64,000 nt of DNA from Ischnura elegans (GCF_921293095.1 NC_060254.1:4898001-4962000), one strand, 5' to 3'; counted from the first letter of the stretch, positions 33,401-39,711 are shown. The notes: a model not told the origin generated them from the sequence alone. A program made the numbers and translations.

Positions 33401-34177
33401 TGGCATGTTGTGATACTCATAACGGAATAACCTAAAAACTATAGAAACGTTGTACAAATAGAAAATAGAGGTACAGTAGGTAAGGGGTCAATCACATAAC
33501 TACATTTAGTCCAATATTACATCATCCAGTTCCTTCAGCACCTCGGTACATTGACAACACATCAAGTAATTTTTGAGCAGTTTCCACGACATAAAAACCG
33601 GCAGAAATAGTAACTAACAGAGAAATCATCCGATAAAATATTACCTCCCAGTGATATTCACCCACATGGCACTTGAATTCTTTGGTTAATCACGCTTGCA
33701 TGAGAGAGGTCGTTATGACAAAAAAAAATTAAAAATGGCTTTCTCCTGCAAGCGGAATCCCCACTAAAAGGACCGGATACAAAAGGAAAAATGATCACAA
33801 TAATGAAACCAAAAGTTGGAAAAAACGCACTTACACTTTTGTGGTAACGCCACTTGTAACCAGAAGCTGCGCACGAACTAATTTATCAGAATTGGCCAAT
33901 GTTTCCAAAGCCTTTAAGGCAGCATTATGCTTCGCCTCTTTCTTGGAACGTCCACTTCCCGTCTCTAAAACAGAACAAGTTTTAATAGCAACGAAAAGTT
34001 TGAGTACTTCATAAGCAATGGATTATCGCCCATACCTCGGACATTTCCTGCTGTCACGACGTACTGAAAGAAAGTATCGTGTCCAGCACTATCCGTAATG
34101 AGCTCATACTGAGGAGTAAATCCCTTTCTCAGCATATACTCATTCAAAGTTGACATCGGCGTTTTGGCCGTGGCCAT
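3334..34177 (-). CDS. R2D2/Loquacious-type dsRNA-binding protein (TARBP/PACT family), 3' end missing
   Basis: Joined exons 34177-34036, 33964-33835, 25157-24955, 9825-9698 and 3496-3334 (complement) give about 255 residues without a stop. All internal introns start GT and end AG, and the phases 1, 2, 1, 0 fit. Residues 5-75 form dsRBD1 (KTPMSTLNEYM helix 1, then GSGRSKKEAKHNAALKALE helix 2). Residues 110-185 form dsRBD2 (ENSVGALAELCAQQ, then the basic KARTKKQAKQISAK helix). The last exon has a degenerate third domain ending in a KNVSQTLSTSHLMLQELYG helix. Proteins of this family hold small-RNA duplexes and work with Dicer in RISC loading (established for R2D2, Loquacious, TRBP, PACT). The dsRBD2 sequence and weak third domain favour R2D2 over Loquacious, but this is inference. 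Family length is about 310-340 residues, so at least one more exon should lie left of base 3334 or beyond the window. The start ATG at 34177 has A at -3 and G at +4. Confidence 0.85.
3497..3802. other. intron 4 sequence without recognised feature
   Basis: AT-rich sequence just upstream of exon 5. Short open frames on both strands overlap one another and match no family I recognise. Confidence 0.4.
3803..4475. mobile_element. probable Tigger/pogo-like MITE with decayed ends
   Basis: Left end CAGACTCCCGATTATCCGGC followed by repeated GGTTTATCCGGGTTCCGGATTATCCG. The right end carries the inverted theme (GATTATCCGTGTTTTCCGATTATTAGTGCCG). This spelled-out ATTATCCG terminal style is characteristic of Tigger/pogo elements, but the two ends are too diverged to set exact boundaries or the TA duplication. 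Confidence 0.5.
4476..5087. other. intron sequence without recognised feature
   Basis: AT-rich, no coding signature, no clear repeat partner elsewhere in the window. Confidence 0.35.
5090..7805 (+). mobile_element. element C copy 1, TA-flanked, interrupted by element Q
   Basis: Ends are CCGTATAAGCGTGTGTAAGA (5090) followed by GGCGCACC, and GGTGCGCCTCTTACACGCAC up to 7805. TA lies at 5088-5089 and 7806-7807. It is the same family as 10937-11590 and 22341-24271, and related pieces occur near 19085-19425 and 28100-28560. It includes a strong internal hairpin near 5198-5290 (inverted GAAATTCCAG and TTTCCTCTTTCAAT blocks). No intact transposase frame is seen, so it is probably non-autonomous. Confidence 0.85.
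5915..6862. mobile_element. element Q, 948 bp Tigger/pogo-like, inserted in C copy 1
   Basis: Terminal inverted repeats CAGGCGGTCCTCGACTTTCG and its inverse (ends GACCGCCTG at 6862), with TA at 5913-5914 and 6863-6864. The left end has several tandem CGACTTTCGTAC units. The uninterrupted sequence at 23165-23240 (C copy 3, opposite strand) runs straight through the TA, confirming the exact insertion point. No transposase domain recognised. Confidence 0.87.
7810..8545. other. intron sequence, purine-rich on plus strand
   Basis: No gene recognised. 8150-8470 is rich in GGAGG and GAAAGG runs. Short open frames on the minus strand are products of this composition. Confidence 0.35.
8548..9557. mobile_element. 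1.01 kb Tigger/pogo-like element, TA-flanked
   Basis: Ends CAGTAGACTCTCGTTAATAT (8548) and the inverse of CAGAAGACTCTCGTTATTAC ending 9557, with TA at 8546-8547 and 9558-9559. Internal ends carry GTTATTACGAA repeats. Likely non-autonomous. An older copy appears around 10110-10640. Confidence 0.83.
9698..9825 (-). CDS. dsRNA-binding protein, coding exon 4 (second half of dsRBD2)
   Basis: Acceptor CTTCCAG precedes 9825 and donor GTTAGTGC follows 9698. The first two bases complete a Gly codon left open by exon 3, then KARTKKQAKQISAKLMIDKI gives the basic helix of dsRBD2. The exon ends in phase 0 with KQAEK. It is separated from exon 3 by a 15.1 kb intron full of DNA transposons. Confidence 0.87.
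10110..10640. mobile_element. degraded copy of the 8.5 kb Tigger-like family
   Basis: Shares ordered blocks with 8548-9557: a left block with CGAACAACCTTATTACCAAG, the middle CAACATTCGCCC-type segment, and the right block TTATTACGCACCTATGGTTA with CGGTCCCACGAAC. The terminal repeats are eroded and there is no clear TA duplication. Confidence 0.6.
10937..11590 (+). mobile_element. element C copy 2, 654 bp
   Basis: Starts CTGTATAAGCCCGTGTAAGA (10937) and ends with the inverse repeat at 11590, flanked by TA at 10935-10936 and 11591-11592. It is an internally deleted member of the family seen at 5090-7805 and keeps the TGGCTGATGGAGGGCCGAGT block. Confidence 0.8.
11593..12322. other. intron sequence without recognised gene
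   Basis: AT-rich. Contains one member of a 25 bp perfect direct repeat (12262-12286) whose partner is at 15962-15986; see findings. Confidence 0.4.
12325..15513 (+). mobile_element. 3.19 kb Tigger/pogo-like element with transposase remnant
   Basis: Ends CAGTAAACTCTCGATTATAC (12325) and the inverse of CAGTAAACTCTTGATTTTAC (15513), TA at 12323-12324 and 15514-15515. The left end repeats TTATACGAAG several times. The length fits an autonomous pogo-type element, but only a C-terminal coding remnant (13320-13655) was recognised. 13756-14210 is pyrimidine-rich on plus with no transposase features. Confidence 0.83.
13320..13655 (+). pseudogene. pogo/Tigger transposase C-terminal remnant
   Basis: An open frame of about 110 codons reads EDAADKIAEEIRGLKDDFEK, then a Ser/acidic stretch (SSQNSSDDEDENEVVISPNK), then EEVHVALQTLRYFDLANE near the stop. 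An acidic linker followed by xxALxTLRxF is the usual tail of Tigger transposases. A splice-acceptor-like TACCTTCAG sits just before it. The catalytic core was not found upstream. Confidence 0.6.
15516..17180. other. intron sequence without recognised feature
   Basis: AT-rich unique-looking sequence. The only notable feature is the second copy of the 25 bp direct repeat at 15962-15986. Confidence 0.4.
18335..18483 (-). pseudogene. pogo-like transposase N-terminus, broken by an in-frame stop
   Basis: Minus-strand frame from 18481: MAPPKKLLRTLRDGLKIIEH then EEKNPG, a stop, and MHVNIAERLGLSAST. The pattern KxLRDGLKIIExxE...IAERLGLSxST is the CENP-B/pogo helix-turn-helix. The stop and the missing downstream frame show it is dead. 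Confidence 0.65.
19440..19655. mobile_element. terminal part of a Tigger-like element (inside the composite element)
   Basis: Repeated AACGATCAATGCGGG / AACGATAGATGCGG units leading to GATCGAGGTTCCACCG. Reading inward on minus this is GGTGGAACCTCGATCTATCG, a typical Tigger end. It probably belongs with the transposase remnant at 18335-18483. The partner end was not located with certainty; 17860-17885 has a similar AACGATCAATGC. Confidence 0.55.
19849..19900. repeat. 19 bp perfect hairpin
   Basis: CACGAATACAAGGATCAAG (19849-19867) is followed 14 bases later by its exact inverse (19882-19900). One further T-A pair extends the stem outward. Function unknown. The flanks GACTATGTAGCA are directly repeated about 110 bp apart. 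Confidence 0.8.
20760..21042 (-). mobile_element. element A, partial copy
   Basis: Minus-strand copy of the repeat at 29762-32560. Starts with ATAGGGTAGTTTCCTTTGTC read from 21042 leftward, then shares the TTCGTTACCCAC, TTTTAGAAATCCCAG and CACGTGACGTCACAG blocks. The far end is lost near 20760. Confidence 0.7.
21050..22338. other. intron sequence without recognised feature
   Basis: No coding signature and no terminal repeats recognised. Confidence 0.35.
22341..24271 (-). mobile_element. element C copy 3, 1.93 kb, inverted relative to copy 1
   Basis: Ends CCGTATAAACGCGTGTAAGA (22341) and ACACACGCTTATAAGG (24271), TA at 22339-22340 and 24272-24273. The body is the reverse complement of 5090-7805 without Q. 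The right terminal repeat is doubled (GTGCGCCTCTTACAC twice at 24228-24258). A separate 300 bp insertion occupies 23524-23822. Confidence 0.83.
23524..23822. mobile_element. 300 bp MITE with CCCCTTGCACACA ends inside C copy 3
   Basis: Ends CCCCTTGCACACACACCGAT and the inverse of CCCCTTGCACACAGACCGAT, with further inner repeats of GGCCGGTAAAA and CGGCCGATATTTTACCGG. No transposase. Compared with C copy 1, about 40 bp of C sequence is missing at the insertion, so a deletion accompanied it. Target duplication unclear. Confidence 0.75.
24528..24716. repeat. interspersed repeat, partner at 43031-43215
   Basis: Shares ordered segments (ACTGAATCATGAAAGAAGAC, CATCTTGGAA, CATAACATGGAT-like, ACTACTTGACTCCATTTCAA) with 43031-43215 on the same strand. 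Moderately diverged, no clear ends, type unknown. Confidence 0.6.
24955..25157 (-). CDS. dsRNA-binding protein, coding exon 3 (first half of dsRBD2)
   Basis: Acceptor TTGCAG just upstream of 25157 and donor GTGAGTAGCC after 24955. Encodes 67 complete codons, including an acidic linker (ALDKDDAASVAV), ENSVGALAELCAQQNLKEPE (dsRBD2 helix 1) and YQLVAESGPAHSKTFVILCQV (strands). The GPAHxKxF motif is typical of second dsRBDs in TRBP/R2D2 proteins. It lies 8.7 kb downstream of exon 2. Confidence 0.88.
25315..25710 (+). mobile_element. non-LTR retrotransposon (LINE) 3' fragment
   Basis: Decayed frames include [12 protein letters not shown], then after a frame break LRMDIFKSDTENIILEPHYI, SRSDRSDKLREMFCQMDRYG and NSFFPRTIKDFNKC with a stop. 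ELGWEPLE...RLRxLxxL and NSFFPRTIxDxN are hallmark C-terminal motifs of Jockey/CR1-type LINE ORF2. About 100 bp of 3' UTR follow. The same family recurs at 58160-58660. Confidence 0.75.
25801..25874 (-). repeat. tRNA-derived SINE head (tRNA-like, not a functional tRNA)
   Basis: Minus strand starts TGCCTCGGTGGCTTAGTTGG and contains box B GGTTCAAATCC. It folds into acceptor (6 of 7 pairs with ends CAAGGCA), D and T arms. The anticodon loop reads CCAGAGA, lacking the conserved U33, and the anticodon stem is mostly G-T pairs, so it is unlikely to be an active tRNA. A T7 run follows within 15 bases. The SINE body continues toward 25790. Confidence 0.65.
25967..26520. mobile_element. hAT-like MITE, 554 bp, CTCGAGTCGAG-rich
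   Basis: Ends TAGGGATGTG (25967) and CACATCGCTA (26520), matching the hAT TAGNG rule. The 8 bp flanks are ATAGGGAT (25959-25966) and ATAGGGAC (26521-26528), one mismatch. Both subterminal regions repeat ACTCGAGTCGAG. No transposase. Confidence 0.75.
26529..26625 (+). repeat. second, more decayed tRNA-like SINE unit, opposite orientation
   Basis: GATGCCTCGGTAGCTTTACAGG followed by GATCCAGGTTTGTC, parallel to the head at 25801-25874 but on the other strand. A G8 run has grown between the two promoter boxes. Confidence 0.5.
26636..27587. mobile_element. PIF/Harbinger-like MITE, 952 bp
   Basis: Ends GGGTGCCTTCATAGCTCGGC (26636) and the inverse ending GAAGGCACCC (27587), with TAA at 26633-26635 and 27588-27590. 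The 3 bp TAA duplication fits PIF/Harbinger. No coding remnant recognised. Confidence 0.75.
27591..29559. other. intron with fragments of several repeats
   Basis: A hAT-like left end (TAGAGATGTGCGAATAG, 27887) with GAATACTCGAA repeats lacks a clear partner. A C-family piece spans about 28100-28560, sharing AACAATAGAAACGTGTTTCG with 5640-5720 and 19150-19200. 28570-29560 is unassigned, with a G13 run at 29418-29430. Confidence 0.45.
29563..29761 (+). pseudogene. Ty3/gypsy integrase fragment, left half
   Basis: FYFWPGFRHDMSRYVWECKS then CQN is the end of the integrase zinc-binding domain. After a frame break, AGLMESQKMIKHWTVESMDI and ISPMPRSRQGSHYILMFVE give the start of the catalytic core (MDI with its catalytic Asp). 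The frame is cut at 29762 by element A and resumes at 32561. Confidence 0.75.
29804..31935. mobile_element. hAT-like element, 2.13 kb, with perfect 8 bp duplication
   Basis: Ends TAGAGATGGGTCAAAA (29804) and the inverse of CAGAGGTGGGTTAAAC (31935). GTAGTGAT is perfectly duplicated at 29796-29803 and 31936-31943. Inner ends contain GAACCGTTC/GAACNGTTC repeats. A long internal inverted repeat (about 30418-30535 against 30580-31533) is interrupted in its right arm by the TTAA-flanked insertion. No transposase recognised. Confidence 0.83.
30660..31499. mobile_element. piggyBac-type (TTAA) insertion inside the hAT element
   Basis: TTAA at 30660-30663 and 31496-31499 bounds 832 bp with ends CCCTTTCGAGACCG and the inverse of CCTTTTCCCTACCG. 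The left arm of the host inverted repeat (about 30430-30465) retains the uninterrupted version, where CGCACTTAAAAAA leads straight into AAATTTCATCGTAGG. A 12 bp palindrome CGTATATATACG occurs three times near the right end. No transposase. Confidence 0.8.
32561..32745 (+). pseudogene. Ty3/gypsy integrase fragment, right half
   Basis: Decayed frames give AIPAF..., then ECGCPEVMISDNGAQYVGKV and LKRV. CPEVxxSDNGxQYVGK is the second catalytic Asp region of retroviral-type integrases. It continues the core begun at 29563-29761. A frame break lies between the AIP block and the ECGCPEV block. Confidence 0.75.
32746..33834. other. intron 2 sequence without recognised feature
   Basis: A 119-codon plus-strand open frame (32876-33235) resembles nothing I recognise. 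It is Ser/Pro-rich and lies next to the gypsy fragment, so it may be decayed element sequence. The rest is AT-rich. Confidence 0.35.
33835..33964 (-). CDS. dsRNA-binding protein, coding exon 2 (second half of dsRBD1)
   Basis: Acceptor TTTTAG at 33968-33965. Encodes TGSGRSKKEAKHNAALKALE, the RNA-contacting KKxAK helix of dsRBD1, then a linker. Two donors overlap here (GTGTAAG and GTAAGTG). The second, ending the exon at 33835 in phase 2, is chosen because exon 3 starts with the single base needed to complete a Val codon. Reading through instead would give a stop two codons later. Confidence 0.88.
34036..34177 (-). CDS. dsRNA-binding protein, coding exon 1 (start, first half of dsRBD1)
   Basis: Begins MATAKTPMSTLNEYMLRKGF and ends in a Val-Arg plus one base, followed by donor GTATGGGCG. 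The KTP-x-S/Q-x-L-xEY pattern is the classic dsRBD helix 1 entry. Downstream residues YELITDSAGHDTFFQYVV supply strands 1 and 2. The exon ends in phase 1, and the next exon (AG ACG GGA) completes a Glu, giving the conserved E-TGSGRSKKEAK junction. Confidence 0.9.
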
Positions 34178-34420
34178 GATGTACCGGTTTACGCCCCAAT
34201 TCTAAGGGAGTGTTTCTACCTAATACACACAAAATAAAGGGCATGAGAGTTAACCAATTCACTACAACCATAAACACGTGAGATGACTTATTACATACCT
34301 CTTAAATTATTCAGCACAATACACTTGCCACGACCCACGGTTATCCACCAGCCCCGATACCCCGATACCGATACCATCGAAAATCAAATTGAACACGCAA
34401 ATACAAGAAAAATATACTAC
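34178..34420 (-). promoter_or_regulatory. probable 5' UTR with a small intron, dsRNA-binding protein gene
   Basis: Upstream of the start codon an acceptor (CCCTTAG, AG at 34203-34202) precedes 24 bases of leader. A donor, AAGAG then GTATGTAAT (GT at 34298-34297), ends a candidate leader exon running upstream from 34299. The implied intron is 97 bp. The promoter itself was not identified; no clear TATA box or initiator was seen. Confidence 0.4.
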
Positions 34421-34429
34421 AGAAGGAAG

Positions 34430-35640
34430 TTATCGCAGAGTTTGTGAAATTATCTTCACTTTCGTGCGCCAACAAAGATTGCGCCAACCTCGTCGTGACG
34501 GATCAGTAAACTACAGTAAACCAGTAAACGAGCAAACAAATGCGTTTACCTCCCACCCTCACCGCTCCCTGTGGTGACTGACTTCAGCGGGTAATTCAAA
34601 CTTTTTTCCAAGCGTGCTTATGATATATTTTAAAACGCGTTTGGATGTATTTCGCATCTCACCACGAATTTCATTTGAAAATTTTCAGTCTCCTTTATGT
34701 AGTCAAATAAAATTTGGTGAGCTTGAATCTCAAGCTGTAGTTATGAAAGTTTTGGTACTTTTCAGAATAGCTGTTAAGCATTCCCTTCAGCCCATTGATT
34801 GAGAGGAAATTATTGCGTCCCGTAAGCGAGAGAAGAGATTTCTTTAGGAACAAGATGATCAAGGAAGACGTTCCTTTGATTTCTTCATTAAGTCTGATTC
34901 TTCTAAAAGGATATAAGGGATGCGATGTGGTAAGCAAAAAGACCTCCTCAATGTTTTTTAGAACATCCTATTCGTCCCTAGAGTGTATTTCAAGAGATAA
35001 AGAGTGAAAATTCAAGAAAATCAGCCACACCTTATGGTACCTGCACTCATTCATGTAGTTACATCCCTCTCCTAAGAATGTGATCCTTCGCACCCAGTAA
35101 TTCTGATGTGTGGACCACTCTTATTCCTTTCCATCATCCCAGGCCTCATTTTGCACCAGCCTCGATCTTCCCCTCATGCGGAGTAGCTCATCTGCCATTT
35201 ATCAAGGTCCTAAAGTCTTAAGAACAAGTAGATGAGTGTCCAGCAGCACTTCTCCTGAGTCAGAACCACACCTGACTCATCCAGCTTATCTTCCTTTTAG
35301 TGCCAAACAAGGGGATCAGATAATGCCAGCATATTATAGACTTCTAAACAAAATGATGCCGCAGACGATCACCAAAATCTACTTAATTTAACATGTGCAC
35401 ACATTAACAACTGCAAAACCGCTTTCATGACCCTGATGACAAGTATGCCCTAGAATATTCCTTAGAACCTTCCAGTAGGTTGTTGTGGCTCAACGATCCA
35501 ACTTGACGATGTAATGGCAATTGCCGAGCTCCTTCAAGCTGGTACCAAACTGCCAACTGTGATGATTTCCTGCATACATCTTTGCCTGTCCACTCTCCTC
35601 CACTCCCCTCATTTTGAGGCTTCAGTTTCGGGAAAAGTTA
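34430..35640. other. region upstream of the dsRNA-binding protein gene; nothing recognised
   Basis: Short open frames only. No conserved domain and no terminal repeat identified. May hold the promoter of the minus-strand gene ending at 34177. Confidence 0.35.
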
Positions 35641-35642
35641 AA

Positions 35643-35731
35643 AAAATATGTTTGAATATAGCCCCCCCCTTTACTTTTACCATGGGCATTTTTGGAAAAA
35701 AAGGGGGGACTATATTCAGACATATACGGTA
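35643..35731. mobile_element. short hairpin derivative of element X
   Basis: GAATATAGCCCCCCCC, a spacer with CCATGGGCATTTTTGG, then GGGGGGACTATATTC and CATATACGG ending 35729, followed by TA. Only the X terminal blocks remain, in near-palindromic form. Confidence 0.65.
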
Positions 35732-35799
35732 ATGTCCCGTAACTTGGTGGTCAGTGGAGTGGGATCATCAGTAGCAGCCTTACATCTCTTCTTCAGCAT

Positions 35800-36130
35800 C
35801 TAGATGCTGTGTTCCGCGAGTCCATTTGTGGCTGGGTGATTAGGCGTGCCTTTAACGGTCGAATCATAAAATGTCACATCAATCAGCTGATTGCCACATT
35901 GGTTCCGAAGAAACAAGTCACATTCTCACCTATGTTTCCACAGCACACAATGGGTGTGCCATCCTCAGCAGGAGCTGCAGGGGTGCCACCTGATTGTCAA
36001 TTGTCGCCGATCACTGCTGGCACCTTCTCCTCCATAAGTGGTTCGACCAGCCCTGTCTCCTTCAGCCAGTAGCCTCCTCCCGCACCCTGCCAGGAACCGT
36101 ATGTTGTCTTCAAATAAGCGGGGGAGACTA
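35800..36130 (+). pseudogene. possible Ty3/gypsy pol C-terminus and polypurine tract
   Basis: The frame reads WVIRRAFNGRIIKCHINQLI then ATLVPKKQ. NGRxxxxHxNQL is the usual last conserved motif of gypsy integrases. A purine tract (36118-36126, GCGGGGGAG) follows, as expected just before a 3' LTR, but no LTR pair is recognised. May be unrelated to the fragment at 29.5-32.7 kb. Confidence 0.4.
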
Positions 36131-36197
36131 ATATGATTAAATGTTTATGTTAAAGTTTATGTTATGGATGCTTTCATGTCTATATCATGTAAAATGC

Positions 36198-36934
36198 AGG
36201 GCCGGATTTACCCAAAGTTATACATGCTATAGGCACCTCTCCATTGAGCTCCTTAAGGAGTAATTACTAGAGCCCCCCCCCCCCTCCCTGATTTTTATGA
36301 TAAGGCATAGTCACTCACATGAGGTAAGGTTTGGAAAAAAGGAATAAACAGATATATGGCTGACAGCATAAATTTATGCTTGAATTTTTACACAGGGAAA
36401 ACATAGATGACTCAATTAAAGAAAAACAGCTTGGAGTTAATTCTACATGAAACAGTTAAACTTTTATGCAACTACAGTGGCGCCGACTCCATGGGGCCTG
36501 AGGGGGGCCGAGCCTCCTCAAAAATTCGTTATGGGTGTGAGGAAAAAATGTGTTAGGCTTGTCGATTTTCCCCGGAGTGTCAAGATGTCGAGATTTGAGT
36601 TATCAGGGTTCTAATGTTGATCATATGACTCTTCCAAAATGCTTAAGAAAACTTAAAACCCACTACTTATAACATTTTCCGGAGCCGGATCCCCGGTTTG
36701 GGTCCCCCCAATACTTTTTGTAAGTCGGCATCCCTGTGCAACTAAAACACTTAATGCATACCTTTTCTAAATATAATGTCTATTCATACAACAAAAAAGA
36801 AGAGTAATTTCAAAAATGAAAACATTACGTACTGCTGTAACTAAATGAACTGCCGCCCTTAAAGCCTTGCCGCCCTTGGACTGCGATGCCCCCTAGGCAC
36901 GTGCCTATTTTGCCTTACTGTAAATCCGGTCCTG
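36198..36934. mobile_element. repeat with CAGGGCCGGATTTAC ends, interrupted by a small hAT
   Basis: CAGGGCCGGATTTAC at 36198 and the inverse GTAAATCCGGTCCTG ending 36934. Internal sequence has no coding signal. A clear target duplication was not seen. Confidence 0.65.
36475..36736. mobile_element. 262 bp hAT MITE with perfect 8 bp duplication
   Basis: Ends CAGTGGCGCCGACTC (36475) and the inverse of CAGGGATGCCGACTT (36736). TGCAACTA is duplicated at 36467-36474 and 36737-36744. A second, inverted and partial copy is at 53509-53720. Confidence 0.83.
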
Positions 36935-37082
36935 TTTACATGGAGATAAGTATTGTTGTGTTGTTGATCTTCCTAAGAAACTCATTAGTATTAGAATAGT
37001 GATCGATGTGAGAGCTATCCTCTATATTATTTCTACTGTATAGATACCTTTTTCTCAACTCATAGGCAACCAAATTCTACTA

Positions 37083-37512
37083 ATGAGGTACCAAAATGCA
37101 CAGAATTTATCAGAGAACATGCGACGGCATATCTTACTTCCTAAATATTGCTATTGTTTCCTAAAATTGGTTTTTAAAATTGAAAAAAAAATCGATTCCG
37201 GCAAGATTGTCCTCATCCCAAGAATACAGTTAATGCCGTCGGATCCCACCATGCCTTTTAATTTGACTCGCAGACAATTTCCCATTAAGGTTTCCTATAC
37301 GATGACTATTAACAAGGGTCAGGGTCAGATTTAGCAAAGAGCTGGCTTATTCCTGCCTGACCCTGTATTCTCTCATGGCCAACTTCATGTAGCATTCTCT
37401 AGGGTAAGATCTTTTCAAAATATTTTTGTAAATATTAAGGAAAACGCTAAACAAGTATTAACAGAGGATAGTGCAATTACTTCCAATGTTGTGTTTAAAG
37501 AGGTCTTCTGAC
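37083..37512 (+). pseudogene. Helitron-type PIF1 helicase C-terminus (decayed)
   Basis: The frame ends [42 protein letters not shown], with a premature stop where the family has GQTL. Downstream in shifted frame: LFLPDPVFSHGQLHVAFSRV and a stop before 37512. LIPRIxLxPSD...RRQFPxxxxxxxTINKxQGQ...VFSHGQLxVAxSR is diagnostic of Helitron helicases. No Rep domain or Helitron termini found. Confidence 0.75.
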
Positions 37513-37721
37513 CTCAATTTGTACATGAACATTCCAATTAAATTTGTACATAAGACCCTGCCTTTTTTTCTACATTTTAAAATTAGAAACGTGCCTATCC
37601 CTCTGTGACCCGCATTGAAAAGAGCGGGGGAAGCCTGCTGGGAGCGGGCGCATCATGCTCATATCTTTTTATTTACCGGTCATCAGTCACAACAAAGGTC
37701 TAAGAGTGTGTCATCCTTTTC

Positions 37722-38252
37722 AACCACTTCAAATACATGACCTGATTTATTTGTGTATTTTGTATTTCAAATACAGATTTTTATTATTTTCCCATTCAAA
37801 AATATAAAAAATTCATTTGTAAAACAGTTTTGAAGTAGCTCCACAACATCATGCTTCAGGGATTACTTTATGAGTAACTGAACAAATGAACTCCGCCATC
37901 AAAGGACTTTGTCCTCGGAGCTAAGGTGCTACCTCAGAGTCATCAAGGAGCAGATATAGGTAGCCAAGTAGGGCAGAGAATTTAGAGATGTACACAGCCC
38001 ATCCAAAATTTACCTCAATGCAGTATTTCTTGCAACCAACCCTGAATCACATGATCATTTTTTCCATCTAACGGTAAGGCTACTTATTCCCTTTCTCAAC
38101 TCAGCAGAAAGTAAATATGTAAGCACCGTAAATGAATTTTGTATATTGAAAGGTATTAAAGATACAATTTTGTAGTTTGTTTCTCAAATACCTAAGTCAG
38201 AGGTATTTTGAATTTCAAATGCCTGTATTCTGCCCAACCCTGCCGCTGGCAA
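37722..38252. repeat. interspersed repeat E with ATTTCAAATAC motifs
   Basis: Shares TATTTCAAATACATGACCTGA, TTTTCCCATTC and TTTTGAAGTAGCTC blocks with 62785-63000. The right end reads inward as CAGGGTTGGGCAGAATACAG, an hAT-like start, but the left end is eroded. Confidence 0.55.
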
Positions 38253-38654
38253 AGTGTGTCCCCCAATCCCTACCAGAGTCCACACTAACCATCCTTTAGA
38301 AATATTATTCGTTAAACTATTTTTCACTTGGCTCATTGGTCATAATTTCCCCCAGTCCCTCACTCCAGCCTCCTAAAACCTCACTCGCAATGAATTTCTA
38401 GCACTATAAAACATTTTGACAGAAATGACATTATCATAATTTCAGCAGATTAAGGGCCAACCATAGTGGCTCTTGATAGAGATGAAAATATGGCTAAATG
38501 CAATTAAATGATGCCACCCCATCTTCTCCTCTCTCCTATGACCCCCCAATTTCTAAAAGAAATCATCACCTTCTTCAAGGAATATTAGATGTATTAAATC
38601 ATGTGATTGTAATTTTGTGACTCATTATTCCAATGTAATGCATAGTACATCTGG

Positions 38655-39080
38655 AGTATGCTCCTATACGGAAGTGAGGCATGGACAATGACCGCAGCGG
38701 AGAAATCAAGGGTAGATGCTCTTGAAATGTGGTGCTACAGAAGAATGATGAAGATCAAATGGATCGACCGAGTTAGTAACGAGGAAGTCCTAAGAAGGGT
38801 AGGAGAGAAGAGAAGCCTCATGAAAACCTTTAAAAGGAGACGGAACAACCTTATAGGCCACATCTTGAGACATGATGGCCTGATGAAGACAATTGTCGAG
38901 GGACAAGTGGAAGGCAAGAATGGAAAAGGAAGACCTCGAACAAAATATATGGAACAAGTAAAGAGAGATGTGAAAGAGAAGAAATACGTAGGTGTGAAAA
39001 GATTAGCTGATAGGAGAACTGAGTGGAGAGCTGCGTCAAACCGATCCTAGGATTATTGACCAGTGATGATGATGAGTATA
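38655..39080 (+). pseudogene. RTE-like LINE 3' end (reverse-transcriptase C-terminal part)
   Basis: A 131-codon open frame reads MLLYGSEAWTMTAAEKSRVD, ALEMWCYRRMMKIKWIDRVS and later LIGHILRHDGLMK, KGRPRTKYMEQ and a stop at 39050. LYGSExWTxxxxxxxxLxxFxxRxxRxIxxIxW, then GHxxRxD...GRPRxxW are standard for the C-terminus of insect endonuclease-reverse transcriptases. A short GATGATGATGA tail follows. Truncated at its 5' end, as usual for LINEs, and remarkably still open. Confidence 0.8.
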
Positions 39081-39142
39081 TATGTGGCGCAATTTAAAAA
39101 ATGAAAGATATTGTGCAAAGGACTGATAAAAGGCAAACCTGA

Positions 39143-39711
39143 CTTTGGAATTATTTGGTTTTAGAAATCCCAGTTTAGACGAATGTCAATGGTCATTTTT
39201 AACCTCATTTGAAAAAGGCCAGATTGGCGCCCATGCCAATCCACTCCACGTGACGTCACAGTGGCCTAGTATCTACACGAGTAGATAGGAGTTTTACATT
39301 GTCTGTGATTACCAATGCATGCATGAGGCACAGAGCTCAGGGAAATGTCTTAATAATCACCTATTAAAACTGGTTAAGGTCGGAAAGTTTTCTTTGTTTG
39401 ATAAGGTATTACTTATCCTTATTTAAGCCAAGTGCTACCTGCTAGCTGGGTACTCTGCTACCTGCTAGCAGCCTGCATCACAGCAGCACACATATCCTCG
39501 CCCCACACGCCACCAGCGGGAATCAGACTGATGTCACACGGGCTTTTCCCAGCATTCATACTTAGTCTTCGCACGCTTGAAAATTTTCACTTTTCATTTA
39601 ATCGCGAAAAACAGATATCGTCATTTAAAAATCTAAAAGCGTGAAATACGTACTCCAGGGATAGTAACCTTTCGATTTAGGCAATAAAAAAGAATAGGAA
39701 ACCACCCTATC
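39143..39711 (+). mobile_element. element A, 5'-truncated copy
   Basis: About 570 bp closely matching the 31.98-32.56 kb part of the 29762-32560 copy, ending AGGAAACCACCCTAT. The left terminal repeat is missing, so it may have been truncated by the neighbouring LINE or by deletion. Confidence 0.75.
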
